Shown in pieces: positions 21,601 to 29,536 of a DNA stretch of 64,000 nucleotides. Numbering within the stretch: position 1 is the first letter of the stretch; every line of letters starts with the position of its first letter. The DNA lies in the NCBI RefSeq assembly GCF_020164475.1, contig NZ_JAIQWX010000013.1, positions 1-64,000 on the forward strand, read 5' to 3'. Origin of the DNA: Pseudomonas sp. REP124. GTDB lineage: Bacteria; Pseudomonadota; Gammaproteobacteria; Pseudomonadales; Pseudomonadaceae. Made by a program: the position numbers and the translations under genes. The notes beneath the pieces are model-generated. The model made no database searches. It was not told the DNA's origin and saw only the letters and a list, made by a program, of their open reading frames with translations.

Positions 21601-22563
21601 GCCTTCATAAATGCCGCGACCGTGGGAGGCCTTGCCGATCGAGTGGATGGCTTGTTCGTACGAGGCCAGATACTTCTGGGCGTCGTGTTCGGTCAGCGCC
21701 GCTTCACCGAGCATGTCGTAGGAGTAGCGGAAGCCCTTGGCTTCGAACTTGCTCGCATTGGCGAGGGCTTCGGCGATGGTTTCGCCGGTGACGAACTGCT
21801 CTCCCATAAGACGCATGGCCATGTCGACGCCCTTGCGGATCATCGGCTCGCCGCTCTTGCCGATGATGCGGCTCAGGGAGGAAGTCAGGCCGGCTTCGTT
21901 GTGGGTCGAAACCAGTTTGCCGGTCAGCAGCAGGCCCCAGGTGGCGGCGTTGACGAACAGCGACGGGCTGTTGCCCAGGTGCGGCTGCCAGTTGCCGGTG
22001 CTGATCTTGTCGCGGATCAGCGCGTCACGGGTGCCTTTGTCCGGGATACGCAGCAGCGCTTCGGCCAGGCACATCAGCGCCACGCCTTCCTGGGACGACA
22101 GGGAGAATTCCTGAAGCAGGCCCTGAACGATGCCCGCGCGGCCGCCGGCACTCTTCTGGTTGCGCAGTTTTTCGGCAATCGAGGCGGCGAGCTTGTTGGT
22201 GGCTTCGGCCATCGGTGCCGGCAGGCGCGCCTGCTCGATCAGCATCGGTACCACTTCCGGCTCCGGGCGACGGTAAGCGGCGGTGATGGAGGCGCGCAGT
22301 ACCGATTGCGGCAGGATGCTTTCAGCGAATTCGAGGAAGCACTGGTGGGCGTGATCGGCGTGGACTTCACCGGCGTCGTCAGCGACTGCGGTGGCCGAAC
22401 CGTTCAGCTCGGTCAGGGTTGCACCACCCTCGAGTTTTTCCAGGTAATTGAAAATTGCCTGCTTGATCAGCCAGTGCGGCGTGCGATCAATCGAGGTCGC
22501 GGCGGCCTTGAGGCGTTCGCGGGTCGGGTCGTCAAGTTTGACGCCAAGGGTGGTGGTAGCCAT
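18610..22563 (-). CDS. putA: Trifunctional PutA: proline dehydrogenase, P5C dehydrogenase and transcriptional repressor
   Basis: This 1317-residue protein oxidises proline to glutamate in two steps at the inner membrane. Residues 1-47 form a ribbon-helix-helix DNA-binding domain (TTTLGVKLDDPTRERLKAAA), so this PutA should also repress the put genes. A TIM-barrel proline dehydrogenase follows (RLVKGAYWDSEIKRAQ), then an aldehyde dehydrogenase domain with ETGGQNAMIVDSSA and the nucleophile region SAGQRCSALR. The ATG at 22563 has GAGGA upstream. putP is transcribed divergently from a 459-nt region with six GTTGCA-type boxes. Confidence 0.97.
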   Translation of the reverse strand: MATTTLGVKLDDPTRERLKAAATSIDRTPHWLIKQAIFNYLEKLEGGATLTELNGSATAVADDAGEVHADHAHQCFLEFAESILPQSVLRASITAAYRRPEPEVVPMLIEQARLPAPMAEATNKLAASIAEKLRNQKSAGGRAGIVQGLLQEFSLSSQEGVALMCLAEALLRIPDKGTRDALIRDKISTGNWQPHLGNSPSLFVNAATWGLLLTGKLVSTHNEAGLTSSLSRIIGKSGEPMIRKGVDMAMRLMGEQFVTGETIAEALANASKFEAKGFRYSYDMLGEAALTEHDAQKYLASYEQAIHSIGKASHGRGIYEGPGISIKLSALHPRYSRAQYERVMDELYPRLLSLTLLAKQYDIGLNIDAEEADRLELSLDLLERLCFEPQLTGWNGIGFVIQAYQKRCPYVIDYVIDLARRSRHRLMIRLVKGAYWDSEIKRAQVEGLEGYPVYTRKVYTDVSYIACARKLLSVPEVIYPQFATHNAHTLSAIYHIAGQNYYPGQYEFQCLHGMGEPLYEQVVGKVAEGKLNRPCRVYAPVGTHETLLAYLVRRLLENGANTSFVNRIADQSISIQELVADPVASIEKMATAEGGFGLPHPRIPLPRDLYGAERANSSGIDMANEHRLASLSCALLATAHNNWKAAPMLGCASSNEAPSAVLNPSDLRDVVGHVQEATVDDVDNAIQCALNAAPIWQATPPAERAAILERAADLMEGEIQPLMGLLAREAGKTFANAIAEVREAVDFLRYYAVQARNDFTNDAHRPLGPVVCISPWNFPLAIFSGQVAAALAAGNPVLAKPAEQTPLVAAQAVRLLLEAGIPEGVLQLLPGRGETVGAGLVGDDRVKGVMFTGSTEVARLLQRNIAGRLDSQGRPIPLIAETGGQNAMIVDSSALTEQVVIDVVSSAFDSAGQRCSALRVLCLQEDSADRVIEMLKGAMAESRLGNPERLSVDIGPVIDAEAKAGIEKHIQAMRDKGRNVYQVAIADAEEIKRGTFVMPTLIELESFDELQREIFGPVLHVVRYKRKDIDQLIGQINASGYGLTLGVHTRIDETIAKVIDTVNAGNVYVNRNIVGAVVGVQPFGGEGLSGTGPKAGGPLYLYRLLSTRPTDAIEQSFARADAAAAPDVRLREAMSKPLTALKAWADSNKFADLSALCVQFAAQSQSGVTRVLAGPTGERNSYAILPREHVLCLAEVEGDLLSQLAAVLAVGGSAVWPEGELSKALLARLPKEIQARIKLVADWNKDEVVFDAVLHHGHSDQLRAVCQQVAKRAGAIVGVQGLSQGESNIALERLVIERALSVNTAAAGGNASLMTIG

Positions 22564-22635
22564 GTTTTTATCCTCATGTTTGCCACGACCGCGTGGCATC
22601 AGCTGGCGGCAAGATTAGCTGTGCGCCGATAGAGG

Positions 22636-22873
22636 TGCAACCCGGTGCAACCCTTTTTTGTAGGAATATTCGGCGCCTCGTCGGGAAATAAATTCTGGTA
22701 CGAAAGTGCAACCCGTGCTTGGAGCTTTTGGTTCTGAGGGCATGGAAGTGCTAGATCAAAACGGAGTAAAAAATACGGTTTGTCGGTGATTTCGCGTAGG
22801 TGCAACTTATTCTCAAGAAATGGGTTGCACCGTATTTGCTTTGGCGAATAGCATTCGTGCCCCAAGGTGCAAC
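22636..22873. promoter_or_regulatory. Six PutA-type operator boxes (consensus GGTGCAACC) in the putA-putP control region
   Basis: TGCAAC, i.e. GTTGCA on the other strand, occurs at 22636, 22646, 22707, 22801 and 22868, and inverted at 22824-22829. Most copies extend to GGTGCAACC(C). The first two are exactly 10 bp apart. E. coli PutA binds GTTGCA-type operators between putA and putP, so these are likely PutA sites. The whole gap 22564-23022 holds no credible gene. Confidence 0.8.
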
Positions 22874-23022
22874 CTGCCTAAAACAGGTGCGCCGGCTGAT
22901 GGCTTTCCTGGGGAAACATCAGTCCTAAATGCGCGGCATCCAGATCCGTCTGTCAAACATCAGCGTTTGCCAGCGGTTTCACCCGCCGCAGCTACATAAA
23001 AACAAAGCCAGGGCGTCACTTA

Positions 23023-24507
23023 ATGAGCGTAATGAATCCAACCCTGATCACGTTCGTGATCTACATCGCAGCAATGGTGCTGATCGGCTTCATGGCCTAT
23101 CGCTCCACCAACAACCTTTCTGACTACATCCTCGGCGGTCGCAGCCTGGGCAGCGTCGTGACCGCGCTGTCCGCCGGTGCCTCCGACATGAGTGGCTGGT
23201 TGCTGATGGGCCTGCCGGGCGCCATCTACATGTCCGGCCTGTCCGAAAGCTGGATCGCCATCGGCCTGATCGTCGGTGCCTACCTGAACTGGCTGTTCGT
23301 TGCCGGCCGTCTGCGAGTGCAGACCGAGCACAATGGTGACGCCCTCACCTTGCCGGACTACTTCTCCAGCCGCTTCGAAGACAAGAGCGGCCTGCTGCGG
23401 ATCATCTCCGCCGTGGTCATTCTGGTGTTCTTCACCATCTACTGCGCCTCGGGCATCGTGGCCGGTGCCCGTCTGTTCGAAAGCACCTTCGGCATGTCCT
23501 ACGAGACTGCGCTGTGGGCCGGCGCCGCGGCGACCATCGCCTACACCTTCGTCGGTGGTTTCCTGGCGGTGAGCTGGACCGACACCGTACAGGCCACGCT
23601 GATGATCTTCGCCCTGCTGCTGACGCCGATTATCGTGCTGCTGGCCACCGGCGGCGTCGATACCACGTTCCTGGCCATCGAAGCGCAGGACCCGAGCAAT
23701 TTCGACATGCTCAAGGGCACGACCTTCATCGGCATCATTTCGCTGATGGGCTGGGGCCTGGGCTACTTCGGCCAACCGCACATCCTGGCGCGTTTCATGG
23801 CGGCGGATTCTGTGAAGTCGATCGCCAACGCCCGTCGCATCTCCATGACCTGGATGATCCTGTGCCTGGGCGGCACCGTGGCTGTCGGCTTCTTCGGTAT
23901 CGCGTACTTCTCGGCCAACCCAGAGATGGCCGGTCCTGTAACCGAAAACCATGAGCGCGTGTTCATCGAACTGGCGAAAATCCTGTTCAACCCATGGATT
24001 GCCGGTGTGCTGCTGTCGGCCATTCTGGCGGCGGTAATGAGCACCCTGAGCTGCCAGTTGCTGGTGTGCTCCAGCGCCTTGACCGAAGACTTCTACAAGA
24101 CCTTCCTGCGCAAATCGGCTTCCCAGCTGGAACTGGTCTGGGTTGGTCGCGCCATGGTGTTGCTGGTGGCGCTGATTGCGATCGCGATGGCCGCCAATCC
24201 GGAAAACCGCGTGCTGGGTCTGGTCAGCTACGCCTGGGCCGGTTTCGGTGCCGCGTTCGGTCCGGTTGTGCTGATCTCCGTGATCTGGAAGGACATGACT
24301 CGCAACGGCGCACTGGCCGGCATCCTGGTGGGTGCGATCACTGTGATCGTGTGGAAGCATTTCGAACTGCTGGGTCTGTACGAAATCATCCCTGGCTTCA
24401 TCTTCGCCAGCCTGGCGATCTACATCGTCAGCAAGATGGGCGCGCCGACTGCCGGCATGCTGCAGCGTTTTGCGGCGGCGGAGAGTGATTACCGCCTGAA
24501 CAAGTAA
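23023..24507 (+). CDS. putP: Sodium/proline symporter PutP
   Basis: A 494-residue transporter of the sodium:solute symporter family with about 13 membrane helices. It begins NPTLITFVIYIAAMVLIGFM and carries the conserved GGRSLGSVVTALSAGASDMS and WLFVAGRLRVQTE blocks of PutP. It imports proline with Na+ across the inner membrane to feed PutA. An ATG 9 nt further in is an alternative start; the ribosome-binding site is weak for both. Regulation is expected through the shared boxes upstream. A strong terminator follows. Confidence 0.96.
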   Translation: MSVMNPTLITFVIYIAAMVLIGFMAYRSTNNLSDYILGGRSLGSVVTALSAGASDMSGWLLMGLPGAIYMSGLSESWIAIGLIVGAYLNWLFVAGRLRVQTEHNGDALTLPDYFSSRFEDKSGLLRIISAVVILVFFTIYCASGIVAGARLFESTFGMSYETALWAGAAATIAYTFVGGFLAVSWTDTVQATLMIFALLLTPIIVLLATGGVDTTFLAIEAQDPSNFDMLKGTTFIGIISLMGWGLGYFGQPHILARFMAADSVKSIANARRISMTWMILCLGGTVAVGFFGIAYFSANPEMAGPVTENHERVFIELAKILFNPWIAGVLLSAILAAVMSTLSCQLLVCSSALTEDFYKTFLRKSASQLELVWVGRAMVLLVALIAIAMAANPENRVLGLVSYAWAGFGAAFGPVVLISVIWKDMTRNGALAGILVGAITVIVWKHFELLGLYEIIPGFIFASLAIYIVSKMGAPTAGMLQRFAAAESDYRLNK

Positions 24508-24532
24508 TTGGCGAGAGCCGACGGCTTGAATG

Positions 24533-24572
24533 AAAACGGCCCGCTTCCGTGATGGAGGCGGGCCGTTTTTTT
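24533..24572 (+). terminator. Rho-independent terminator of putP
   Basis: GAAAACGGCCCGC pairs with GCGGGCCGTTTTT around a 14-nt loop and is followed by a T-run. It starts 25 nt after the putP stop. Confidence 0.9.
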
Positions 24573-24597
24573 GCGTCGGTGTTGTGGAATGCATACT

Positions 24598-24690
24598 CCT
24601 GTGGGAGCGGGCTTGCTCGCGAAAGCGGTGTGTCAGCCGGCAATGATGTGACTGACACGCCCTCTTCGCGAGCAAGCCCGCTCCCACAGG
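24598..24690. repeat. REPIN of the GTGGGAGCGGGCTTGC class
   Basis: The arms CCTGTGGGAGCGGGCTTGC and GCAAGCCCGCTCCCACAGG enclose a loop with a second small dyad (GTGTCAG...CTGACAC). It lies directly after the putP terminator. Confidence 0.92.
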
Positions 24691-24790
24691 AGTCCCAGTC
24701 ATGTTGGATTGATGTGTAAGCCGCCCGGCCGCCAACTCCTGACTTGCAGGCCGGCAGAAGGTAAACTTCCCGGCCTTCGCAGGAGCAGCC

Positions 24791-25627
24791 ATGAATTATC
24801 GTCACGCCTTCCATGCCGGCAATCACGCCGACGTGTTCAAACACCTGACCTTGACCCGCCTCATCGCCCTGATGTCGCGCAAGGAGCAGCCGTTTGCCTA
24901 TCTCGACACCCACGCCGGCATTGGTCTGTATGACCTGCAGGGCGATCAGGCCAATCGCACCGGCGAGTACCTGGAAGGCATCGCGCGTCTTTGGAATCAG
25001 ACGGACCTGCCGATCCTGACCGCCGACTACATGCAGGTGCTGCATGAGATGAACCCGGATGGCCAGTTGCGTTACTACCCGGGCTCACCGGAGCTGGCGC
25101 GGCGCCTGACCCGCCGGCAGGATCGCGTGCTGATCAACGAGAAACACCCCGAAGACGGTCTGCTGCTCAAGGAAAACATGGCCGGAGACCGCCGGGTCAA
25201 AGTGCACCTGGGCGAAGGCTGGCATGTGCCGCGGGCGTTGCTACCGGTGCCGGAAAAACGCGCCGTGATGCTGATCGACCCGCCATTCGAAAAGCTCGAC
25301 GAGATGCAGCGTTGCGCGCTGTCGATGAAAGAAGCGATCGGCCGGATGCGCCAGACCGTGGCGGCCATCTGGTACCCGGTGAAGGATCAGCGTGCACTGC
25401 GCCGCTTCTATCAGGACCTGGCCGGCACCGGCGCGCCGAAGTTGTTGCGCGTGGAGTTGCTGGTGCATCCGCTGGACACGCCGAACAGCCTGAACGGCTC
25501 CGGTCTGGCGATTGCCAATCCGCCTTGGGGGCTGGAGGAAGAATTGCGAGAGCTGCTGCCGTGGTTGGCCGAGAAGCTTGGGCAGACGCAGGGTGGGTGG
25601 AAGATGGACTGGTTGATCGCTGAGTAA
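24791..25627 (+). CDS. rlmJ: 23S rRNA (adenine-2030-N6)-methyltransferase RlmJ
   Basis: A 278-residue methyltransferase that fits RlmJ (YhiR): N-terminal MNYRHAFHAGNHADVFKHL, the SAM-binding segment YLDTHAGIGLYDL and the catalytic DPPF motif in LIDPPFEKLDE. It methylates A2030 of 23S rRNA. A clear GGAG precedes the ATG by 7 nt. It is a single-gene unit, convergent with msrA across an inverted repeat that can act as a terminator. Confidence 0.95.
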   Translation: MNYRHAFHAGNHADVFKHLTLTRLIALMSRKEQPFAYLDTHAGIGLYDLQGDQANRTGEYLEGIARLWNQTDLPILTADYMQVLHEMNPDGQLRYYPGSPELARRLTRRQDRVLINEKHPEDGLLLKENMAGDRRVKVHLGEGWHVPRALLPVPEKRAVMLIDPPFEKLDEMQRCALSMKEAIGRMRQTVAAIWYPVKDQRALRRFYQDLAGTGAPKLLRVELLVHPLDTPNSLNGSGLAIANPPWGLEEELRELLPWLAEKLGQTQGGWKMDWLIAE

Positions 25628-25644
25628 AGCCTGGACCAGGATCT

Positions 25645-25710
25645 AAAGATCGCAGCCTGCGGCAGCTCCTACAGATGTATGTGTAGAAGCTGCCGCAGGC
25701 TGCGATCTTT
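25645..25710. repeat. Inverted repeat of the GATCGCAGCCTGCGGCAGCTCC class, probable bidirectional terminator
   Basis: The arms AAAGATCGCAGCCTGCGGCA and the matching TGCCGCAGGCTGCGATCTTT, extended by GCTCCTACA and TGTAGAAGC, enclose an 8-nt loop. It lies between convergent rlmJ and msrA, and T/A runs at both ends suit termination in each direction. Confidence 0.85.
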
Positions 25711-25722
25711 TGCTTCGAGCGA

Positions 25723-26373
25723 TTAAATAGGGCAGGTCACGCCGGTGCCGCCGATCCCGCAGTAGCCTTCAGGATTCTTGGCCAGATACTGCTGGTGATA
25801 GGTCTCGGCAAAGTACACGGTCGGTGCCTGTTCGACTTCGGTGGTGATTTCACCGAAACCGGACTTGTTCAGTTCGGCCTGGAACGCCTGCTTGCTGGCC
25901 AGGGCTTTATCCAGATGCTCAGGGCTGGTGCAGTAGATCGTCGAACGGTACTGGGTGCCGATGTCGTTGCCCTGGCGCATGCCCTGGGTCGGGTTGTGCA
26001 GTTCCCAGAACATCTTCAGCAGCTCGTCGTAGCTGACCTTGTCTTTGTCATACACCACCAGCACCACTTCGGCGTGGCCGGTCAGGCCCGAGCAGACTTC
26101 TTCGTAGGTCGGGTTCGGGGTGAAGCCGCCGGCGTAACCGACCACGGTGCTGACCACGCCTTCACGCTGCCAGAACCGCCGCTCGGCGCCCCAGAAGCAA
26201 CCCAGGCCGAAGATGGCGAAATCTACGTCCTGGAAGAATGGGCCCAGCAGCGGGGTGTCTTCGAAAACGAAGTGTTTCTCGGGCAGAACCATCGGGGTTT
26301 CACGGCCAGGCAGAGCTTGTTCTTTGGTAGGGAGCACGTTTTTGTTCACCAGAATTTCCGAGCGCAGAACCAT
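25723..26373 (-). CDS. msrA: Peptide methionine sulfoxide reductase MsrA
   Basis: A 216-residue MsrA. The catalytic cysteine is Cys59 in [13 protein letters not shown], with GYAGG and the substrate block [16 protein letters not shown]. Resolving cysteines are near the C-terminus (Cys205 in GYCGIGG and Cys214 in TCPI). It reduces methionine-S-sulfoxide in proteins using thioredoxin. It lies downstream of dipA on the same strand, separated by a REPIN, the usual Pseudomonas order. Confidence 0.96.
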   Translation of the reverse strand: MVLRSEILVNKNVLPTKEQALPGRETPMVLPEKHFVFEDTPLLGPFFQDVDFAIFGLGCFWGAERRFWQREGVVSTVVGYAGGFTPNPTYEEVCSGLTGHAEVVLVVYDKDKVSYDELLKMFWELHNPTQGMRQGNDIGTQYRSTIYCTSPEHLDKALASKQAFQAELNKSGFGEITTEVEQAPTVYFAETYHQQYLAKNPEGYCGIGGTGVTCPI

Positions 26374-26452
26374 TATCAGTCCTCAGTCAGGATGGGAGTT
26401 AAGTAAGCAGGTCGTCAGTGTGCCCAATGCCCGCGAGTTACGCACTACCCAT

Positions 26453-26543
26453 TGTGGGAGCGGGCTTGCTCGCGAAGGCGGTGTGTCAGTCAGCGATGAT
26501 GTCGACTGATACGACGCTTTCGCGAGCAAGCCCGCTCCCACAG
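26453..26543. repeat. REPIN of the GTGGGAGCGGGCTTGC class
   Basis: The arms TTGTGGGAGCGGGCTTGCTC and GAGCAAGCCCGCTCCCACAG surround a loop with GATGTCGACTGATAC, also found at 18471-18560. It lies between dipA and msrA. Confidence 0.92.
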
Positions 26544-26550
26544 GGTTTGT

Positions 26551-26582
26551 GCAATCAGGCAATCAGGCAATCAGGCAATCGG
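26551..26582. repeat. 8-bp tandem repeat over the dipA stop codon
   Basis: GCAATCAG is repeated three times and followed by GCAATCGG. The dipA stop (TCA on the plus strand at 26571-26573) lies in the third unit, so copy-number changes downstream of it would not alter the protein. Confidence 0.8.
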
Positions 26583-29264
26583 GCCGCGCGGGTAGCGCTT
26601 GAGTTTCTCGATCAGTTCGGCGCCCGGGATCGGTTGGTCGAACAGGTAGCCCTGGCCGACGTCGCAGCGGTGGCGGCGCAGGAAGGACAGCTGCTCGGCG
26701 GTCTCGATGCCTTCAGCCACGACCTTGAGTTTCAGGTTGTGGGCCATGGCGATCACCGCGGAGGTGATTTCCATGTCGTCCTGGTTGTCCGGGATTTCGT
26801 GAATGAAGCTTCGGTCGATCTTGATGATGTCGATGGGGAATTTTTTCAAGTAACTGAGCGATGAGTAACCGGTGCCGAAGTCGTCCATCGCCAGAGTCAG
26901 GCCCAGGCGCTTGAGCTGGTCGAGTTGCAGGTGGGTGTCTTCGGTGGCTTCCAGCAGCAGGCCTTCGGTCAGTTCCAGCTCCAGCAGGTGTGCCGGCAGG
27001 GCTTCTTCCTTGAGGATGTTGGTGATCGAGGCGACCAGGTCCGGGTCGGAGAACTGTTTGGGCGACAGGTTGATCGCCACCTGCAGATTGCCTAGCCCGG
27101 CGGCGGTCAGCGCCTTGCTCATGCGGCAGGCCTGGCGGGCGATCCATTTGCCGATCGGAATGATCAGGCCGGTTTCCTCGGCGACGCTGATGAACTGGTC
27201 CGGGCGGATCATGCCTTTTTCCGGATGATCCCAGCGCAGCAAGGCCTCCATGCCCAGCAGGCGACCGCTGCGCAGGCAGAGCTTGGGCTGATAGAACACG
27301 TCCAGCTCGTTCTGGGTCAGGGCGCGGCGCAGGTTGTTCTCGACGAACAGCTTGTAGCTGGCCTCGGCGTTCAACGCTTCGGTGAAGACCTGCACCTGAT
27401 GTTTGCCGTTGGCCTTGGCCTTGTGCAGCGCCAGACCGGCGTTGCGCATCAGGGTCTGCGGGTCGCGGCCATGCAGCGGCGCGCAGGCCAGACCTACCGA
27501 GCCGGTCACACTGATCAACTGGTTGTCGACGAACATCGGCTTGTCGAGGGTGGTCAGCAACTGGCTGGCGATCTGTTGGCCGGTGTGCAGGTCGGTATTG
27601 TCCAGCAGCACCGCGAACTCGTTACTGGCGAATCGCGCCAGGCTGCCGCTCGGGCTCAGGCTGTTGCGCAGGCGACGGGCGAGGCTGATCAGCAGCTTGT
27701 CGCCGGTCTGGTGGCCGAGGCTGTCGTTGATCCGCTTGAAGTTGTCGATGTCCACCAGCAGCAGGCTGATCGGCGCATCGCTGTCCCGGGCAAAGCGTTC
27801 GTCGAGGTTGCGGATGAACGCCGGACGGTTGCCCAGATTGGTCAGGTTGTCGGTGTAGGCCAGGCGCTCGATGCGTTGCTGCGCGAGCTTGGTGTGGGTG
27901 ATGTCTTCGTAGATGCCGATGTAGTGGGTCAGTTCGCGGTTATCGCCATAGACCTTGGAGATCGACAACTGGCCCCAGTAGGGTTCGAGGTTCTTGCGGC
28001 GGCTCTTGAATTCGCCCTGCCAGCTGTTGCTCTTGGCCAGCGCCGAGGGCGCATCGAACAGCAGCTCGCTGAGGTTTTCCAGGGCCGGCAGCTCAGACAG
28101 GCGCTGGCCGTGAACTTCTTCGGTGCTGTACTGGGTGATCGCGGTGAAGCTCGGGTTGACGTATTCCACCACGCCATCGCAATTGACCAGCAGAAAGGCG
28201 TTGGCGCTTTGCTCGACCGCACGCTGGAACAGGTGCAGGGCGCTGGTGGCGGTGCGGCGGTTGTGGTTGCTGATGACCTGGGCGAACTGGTCCGCCAGCT
28301 CGCCGGCAAAGGCGATTTCATCCGACTGCCAGGCGCGGGTGGCGCCGGTCTGCTCAAGGCACAGCACACCGACCACCTGGCCATCGACGCGGATACTGGC
28401 GTCGAGCATGGCGTTGACGTCGCGCGGGCGCAGGGCTTCGGCGATTTCCCGGGTCCGTGGATCGCGCATGGCATTGTGCGCATCGATGGCGCGACCGGTG
28501 TGCAGGGCGTCGAGATAGTCGGGAAAGCTGCTCGCGTCGATCGGTTGCGGCAGCACGTATTCCTGGCTGGCGCGGTGGAAGGCCGAGATCGGCACCAGCG
28601 TCGAGCCTTCAAGGTTCCACAGGCTGGCGCAGTCGATTTCGTAGATCTCGCAGGCGCTGCGGGTAATCAGTTCGGCCGCTTCTTGCAGGGAGTTGCCGCT
28701 GCTATAGCGCTGGCGGGTCAGCAACAGGATCAGATCCTGCTGCGCGCGCACACGGTCCAGATGCTGCAGTTGTTCCTGCTGGGCGCGCTGGTTGAGCTCC
28801 AGGGCGATTTGCAGGCGCGAGTTCTGGGTTTCCAGATCGAGGGCGGGCAGCAGCGGGTCATCCTCGAACAGGCCGTCGATGACCAGCAAGTAGCCGCGCA
28901 ACAGGTGCCGATTGTGCTGTTTGTAGGCTTCGCCCAGCTCCAGCAGGTTCAAGGAGCCGGTGGCGGTGTGCAGGGTGTAGCGGATCAGGTAATGCGAGCC
29001 TTCGCTCAGTTGCAACTGAATCGCGTCGTGCAGCTCATAGCGCGCTTCAGGCTCCATCAGGCTGGCGTAGGGCGAGCCGACCAGGGCGCAGAGCTCCACG
29101 GCCGGCAAGCCGAACTGTCGTTCGCAATTGGGATCGAGAAACAGCAGCGCCCAGCTTGGTTCATTCAGCCGCTCGAAACGCAGCATGCCGAGCCGCGAGG
29201 GCACAGGCAACTGCGTCACTACCTCGGCCACCATTCGGCTGGCGGCATCGGGTTGGCTTTTCAT
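26571..29264 (-). CDS. dipA: c-di-GMP phosphodiesterase DipA-like (PAS-GAF-PAS-degenerate GGDEF-EAL)
   Basis: An 897-residue sensor enzyme. Domains are N-terminal PAS (about 20-130), GAF (about 185-335), PAS (about 345-460), GGDEF (about 470-625) and EAL (about 640-890). The GGDEF motif is degraded to ASNEF, so cyclase activity is unlikely. The EAL half keeps MEALLRW, DDFGTGYSSLSYL, IDRSFI and KVVAEGIET, so it should hydrolyse c-di-GMP. Length, ASNEF and position next to msrA and aceF match P. aeruginosa DipA, needed for biofilm dispersion. The ATG has no clear Shine-Dalgarno sequence. Confidence 0.88.
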   Translation of the reverse strand: MKSQPDAASRMVAEVVTQLPVPSRLGMLRFERLNEPSWALLFLDPNCERQFGLPAVELCALVGSPYASLMEPEARYELHDAIQLQLSEGSHYLIRYTLHTATGSLNLLELGEAYKQHNRHLLRGYLLVIDGLFEDDPLLPALDLETQNSRLQIALELNQRAQQEQLQHLDRVRAQQDLILLLTRQRYSSGNSLQEAAELITRSACEIYEIDCASLWNLEGSTLVPISAFHRASQEYVLPQPIDASSFPDYLDALHTGRAIDAHNAMRDPRTREIAEALRPRDVNAMLDASIRVDGQVVGVLCLEQTGATRAWQSDEIAFAGELADQFAQVISNHNRRTATSALHLFQRAVEQSANAFLLVNCDGVVEYVNPSFTAITQYSTEEVHGQRLSELPALENLSELLFDAPSALAKSNSWQGEFKSRRKNLEPYWGQLSISKVYGDNRELTHYIGIYEDITHTKLAQQRIERLAYTDNLTNLGNRPAFIRNLDERFARDSDAPISLLLVDIDNFKRINDSLGHQTGDKLLISLARRLRNSLSPSGSLARFASNEFAVLLDNTDLHTGQQIASQLLTTLDKPMFVDNQLISVTGSVGLACAPLHGRDPQTLMRNAGLALHKAKANGKHQVQVFTEALNAEASYKLFVENNLRRALTQNELDVFYQPKLCLRSGRLLGMEALLRWDHPEKGMIRPDQFISVAEETGLIIPIGKWIARQACRMSKALTAAGLGNLQVAINLSPKQFSDPDLVASITNILKEEALPAHLLELELTEGLLLEATEDTHLQLDQLKRLGLTLAMDDFGTGYSSLSYLKKFPIDIIKIDRSFIHEIPDNQDDMEITSAVIAMAHNLKLKVVAEGIETAEQLSFLRRHRCDVGQGYLFDQPIPGAELIEKLKRYPRGPIA

Positions 29265-29432
29265 ATGAAGGAAAACTCGCTTCGAATTTGCTGAACGCGC
29301 CGGGCTTACGCCCTCTTACTGTTGCCTGCGGCAAGGTTGCATCATTGCGCTACCGACTGACAAGAGAGATGAAGGCCAAGTGCTATAAGAATATGTCGGC
29401 AGCAGACAAGTTTTCTGCAATTTTTTCCCGAA

Positions 29433-29536
29433 CCTGTAGGAGCGAGCACGCTCGCGATGGATTCAAGAACGCCGCGGGGTGTCAGGTGCCCAGCGTCATC
29501 GTTGACGACCATCGCGAGCGTGCTCGCTCCTACAGG
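29433..29536. repeat. REPIN of the TGTAGGAGCGAGC class overlapping a stop codon
   Basis: The arms CCTGTAGGAGCGAGCACGCT and the complement ending GCTCCTACAGG flank a 48-nt loop. The right arm contains the TAG stop of the minus-strand phosphatase gene at 29530-29532. Confidence 0.9.

Noticed and set aside
22599-22865. An 88-codon minus-strand frame in the putA-putP gap
   Set aside because: It covers the six operator boxes, has an unusual composition and no conserved motif. I treat it as regulatory DNA.
26551-26582. Short direct repeats that might look like a CRISPR seed
   Set aside because: The 8-bp units are contiguous with no spacers, and no cas gene is present.
27225-29294. A 689-codon plus-strand frame opposite dipA
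   Set aside because: Antisense shadow of the PAS/GAF/GGDEF/EAL gene; the composition has no protein-family pattern.
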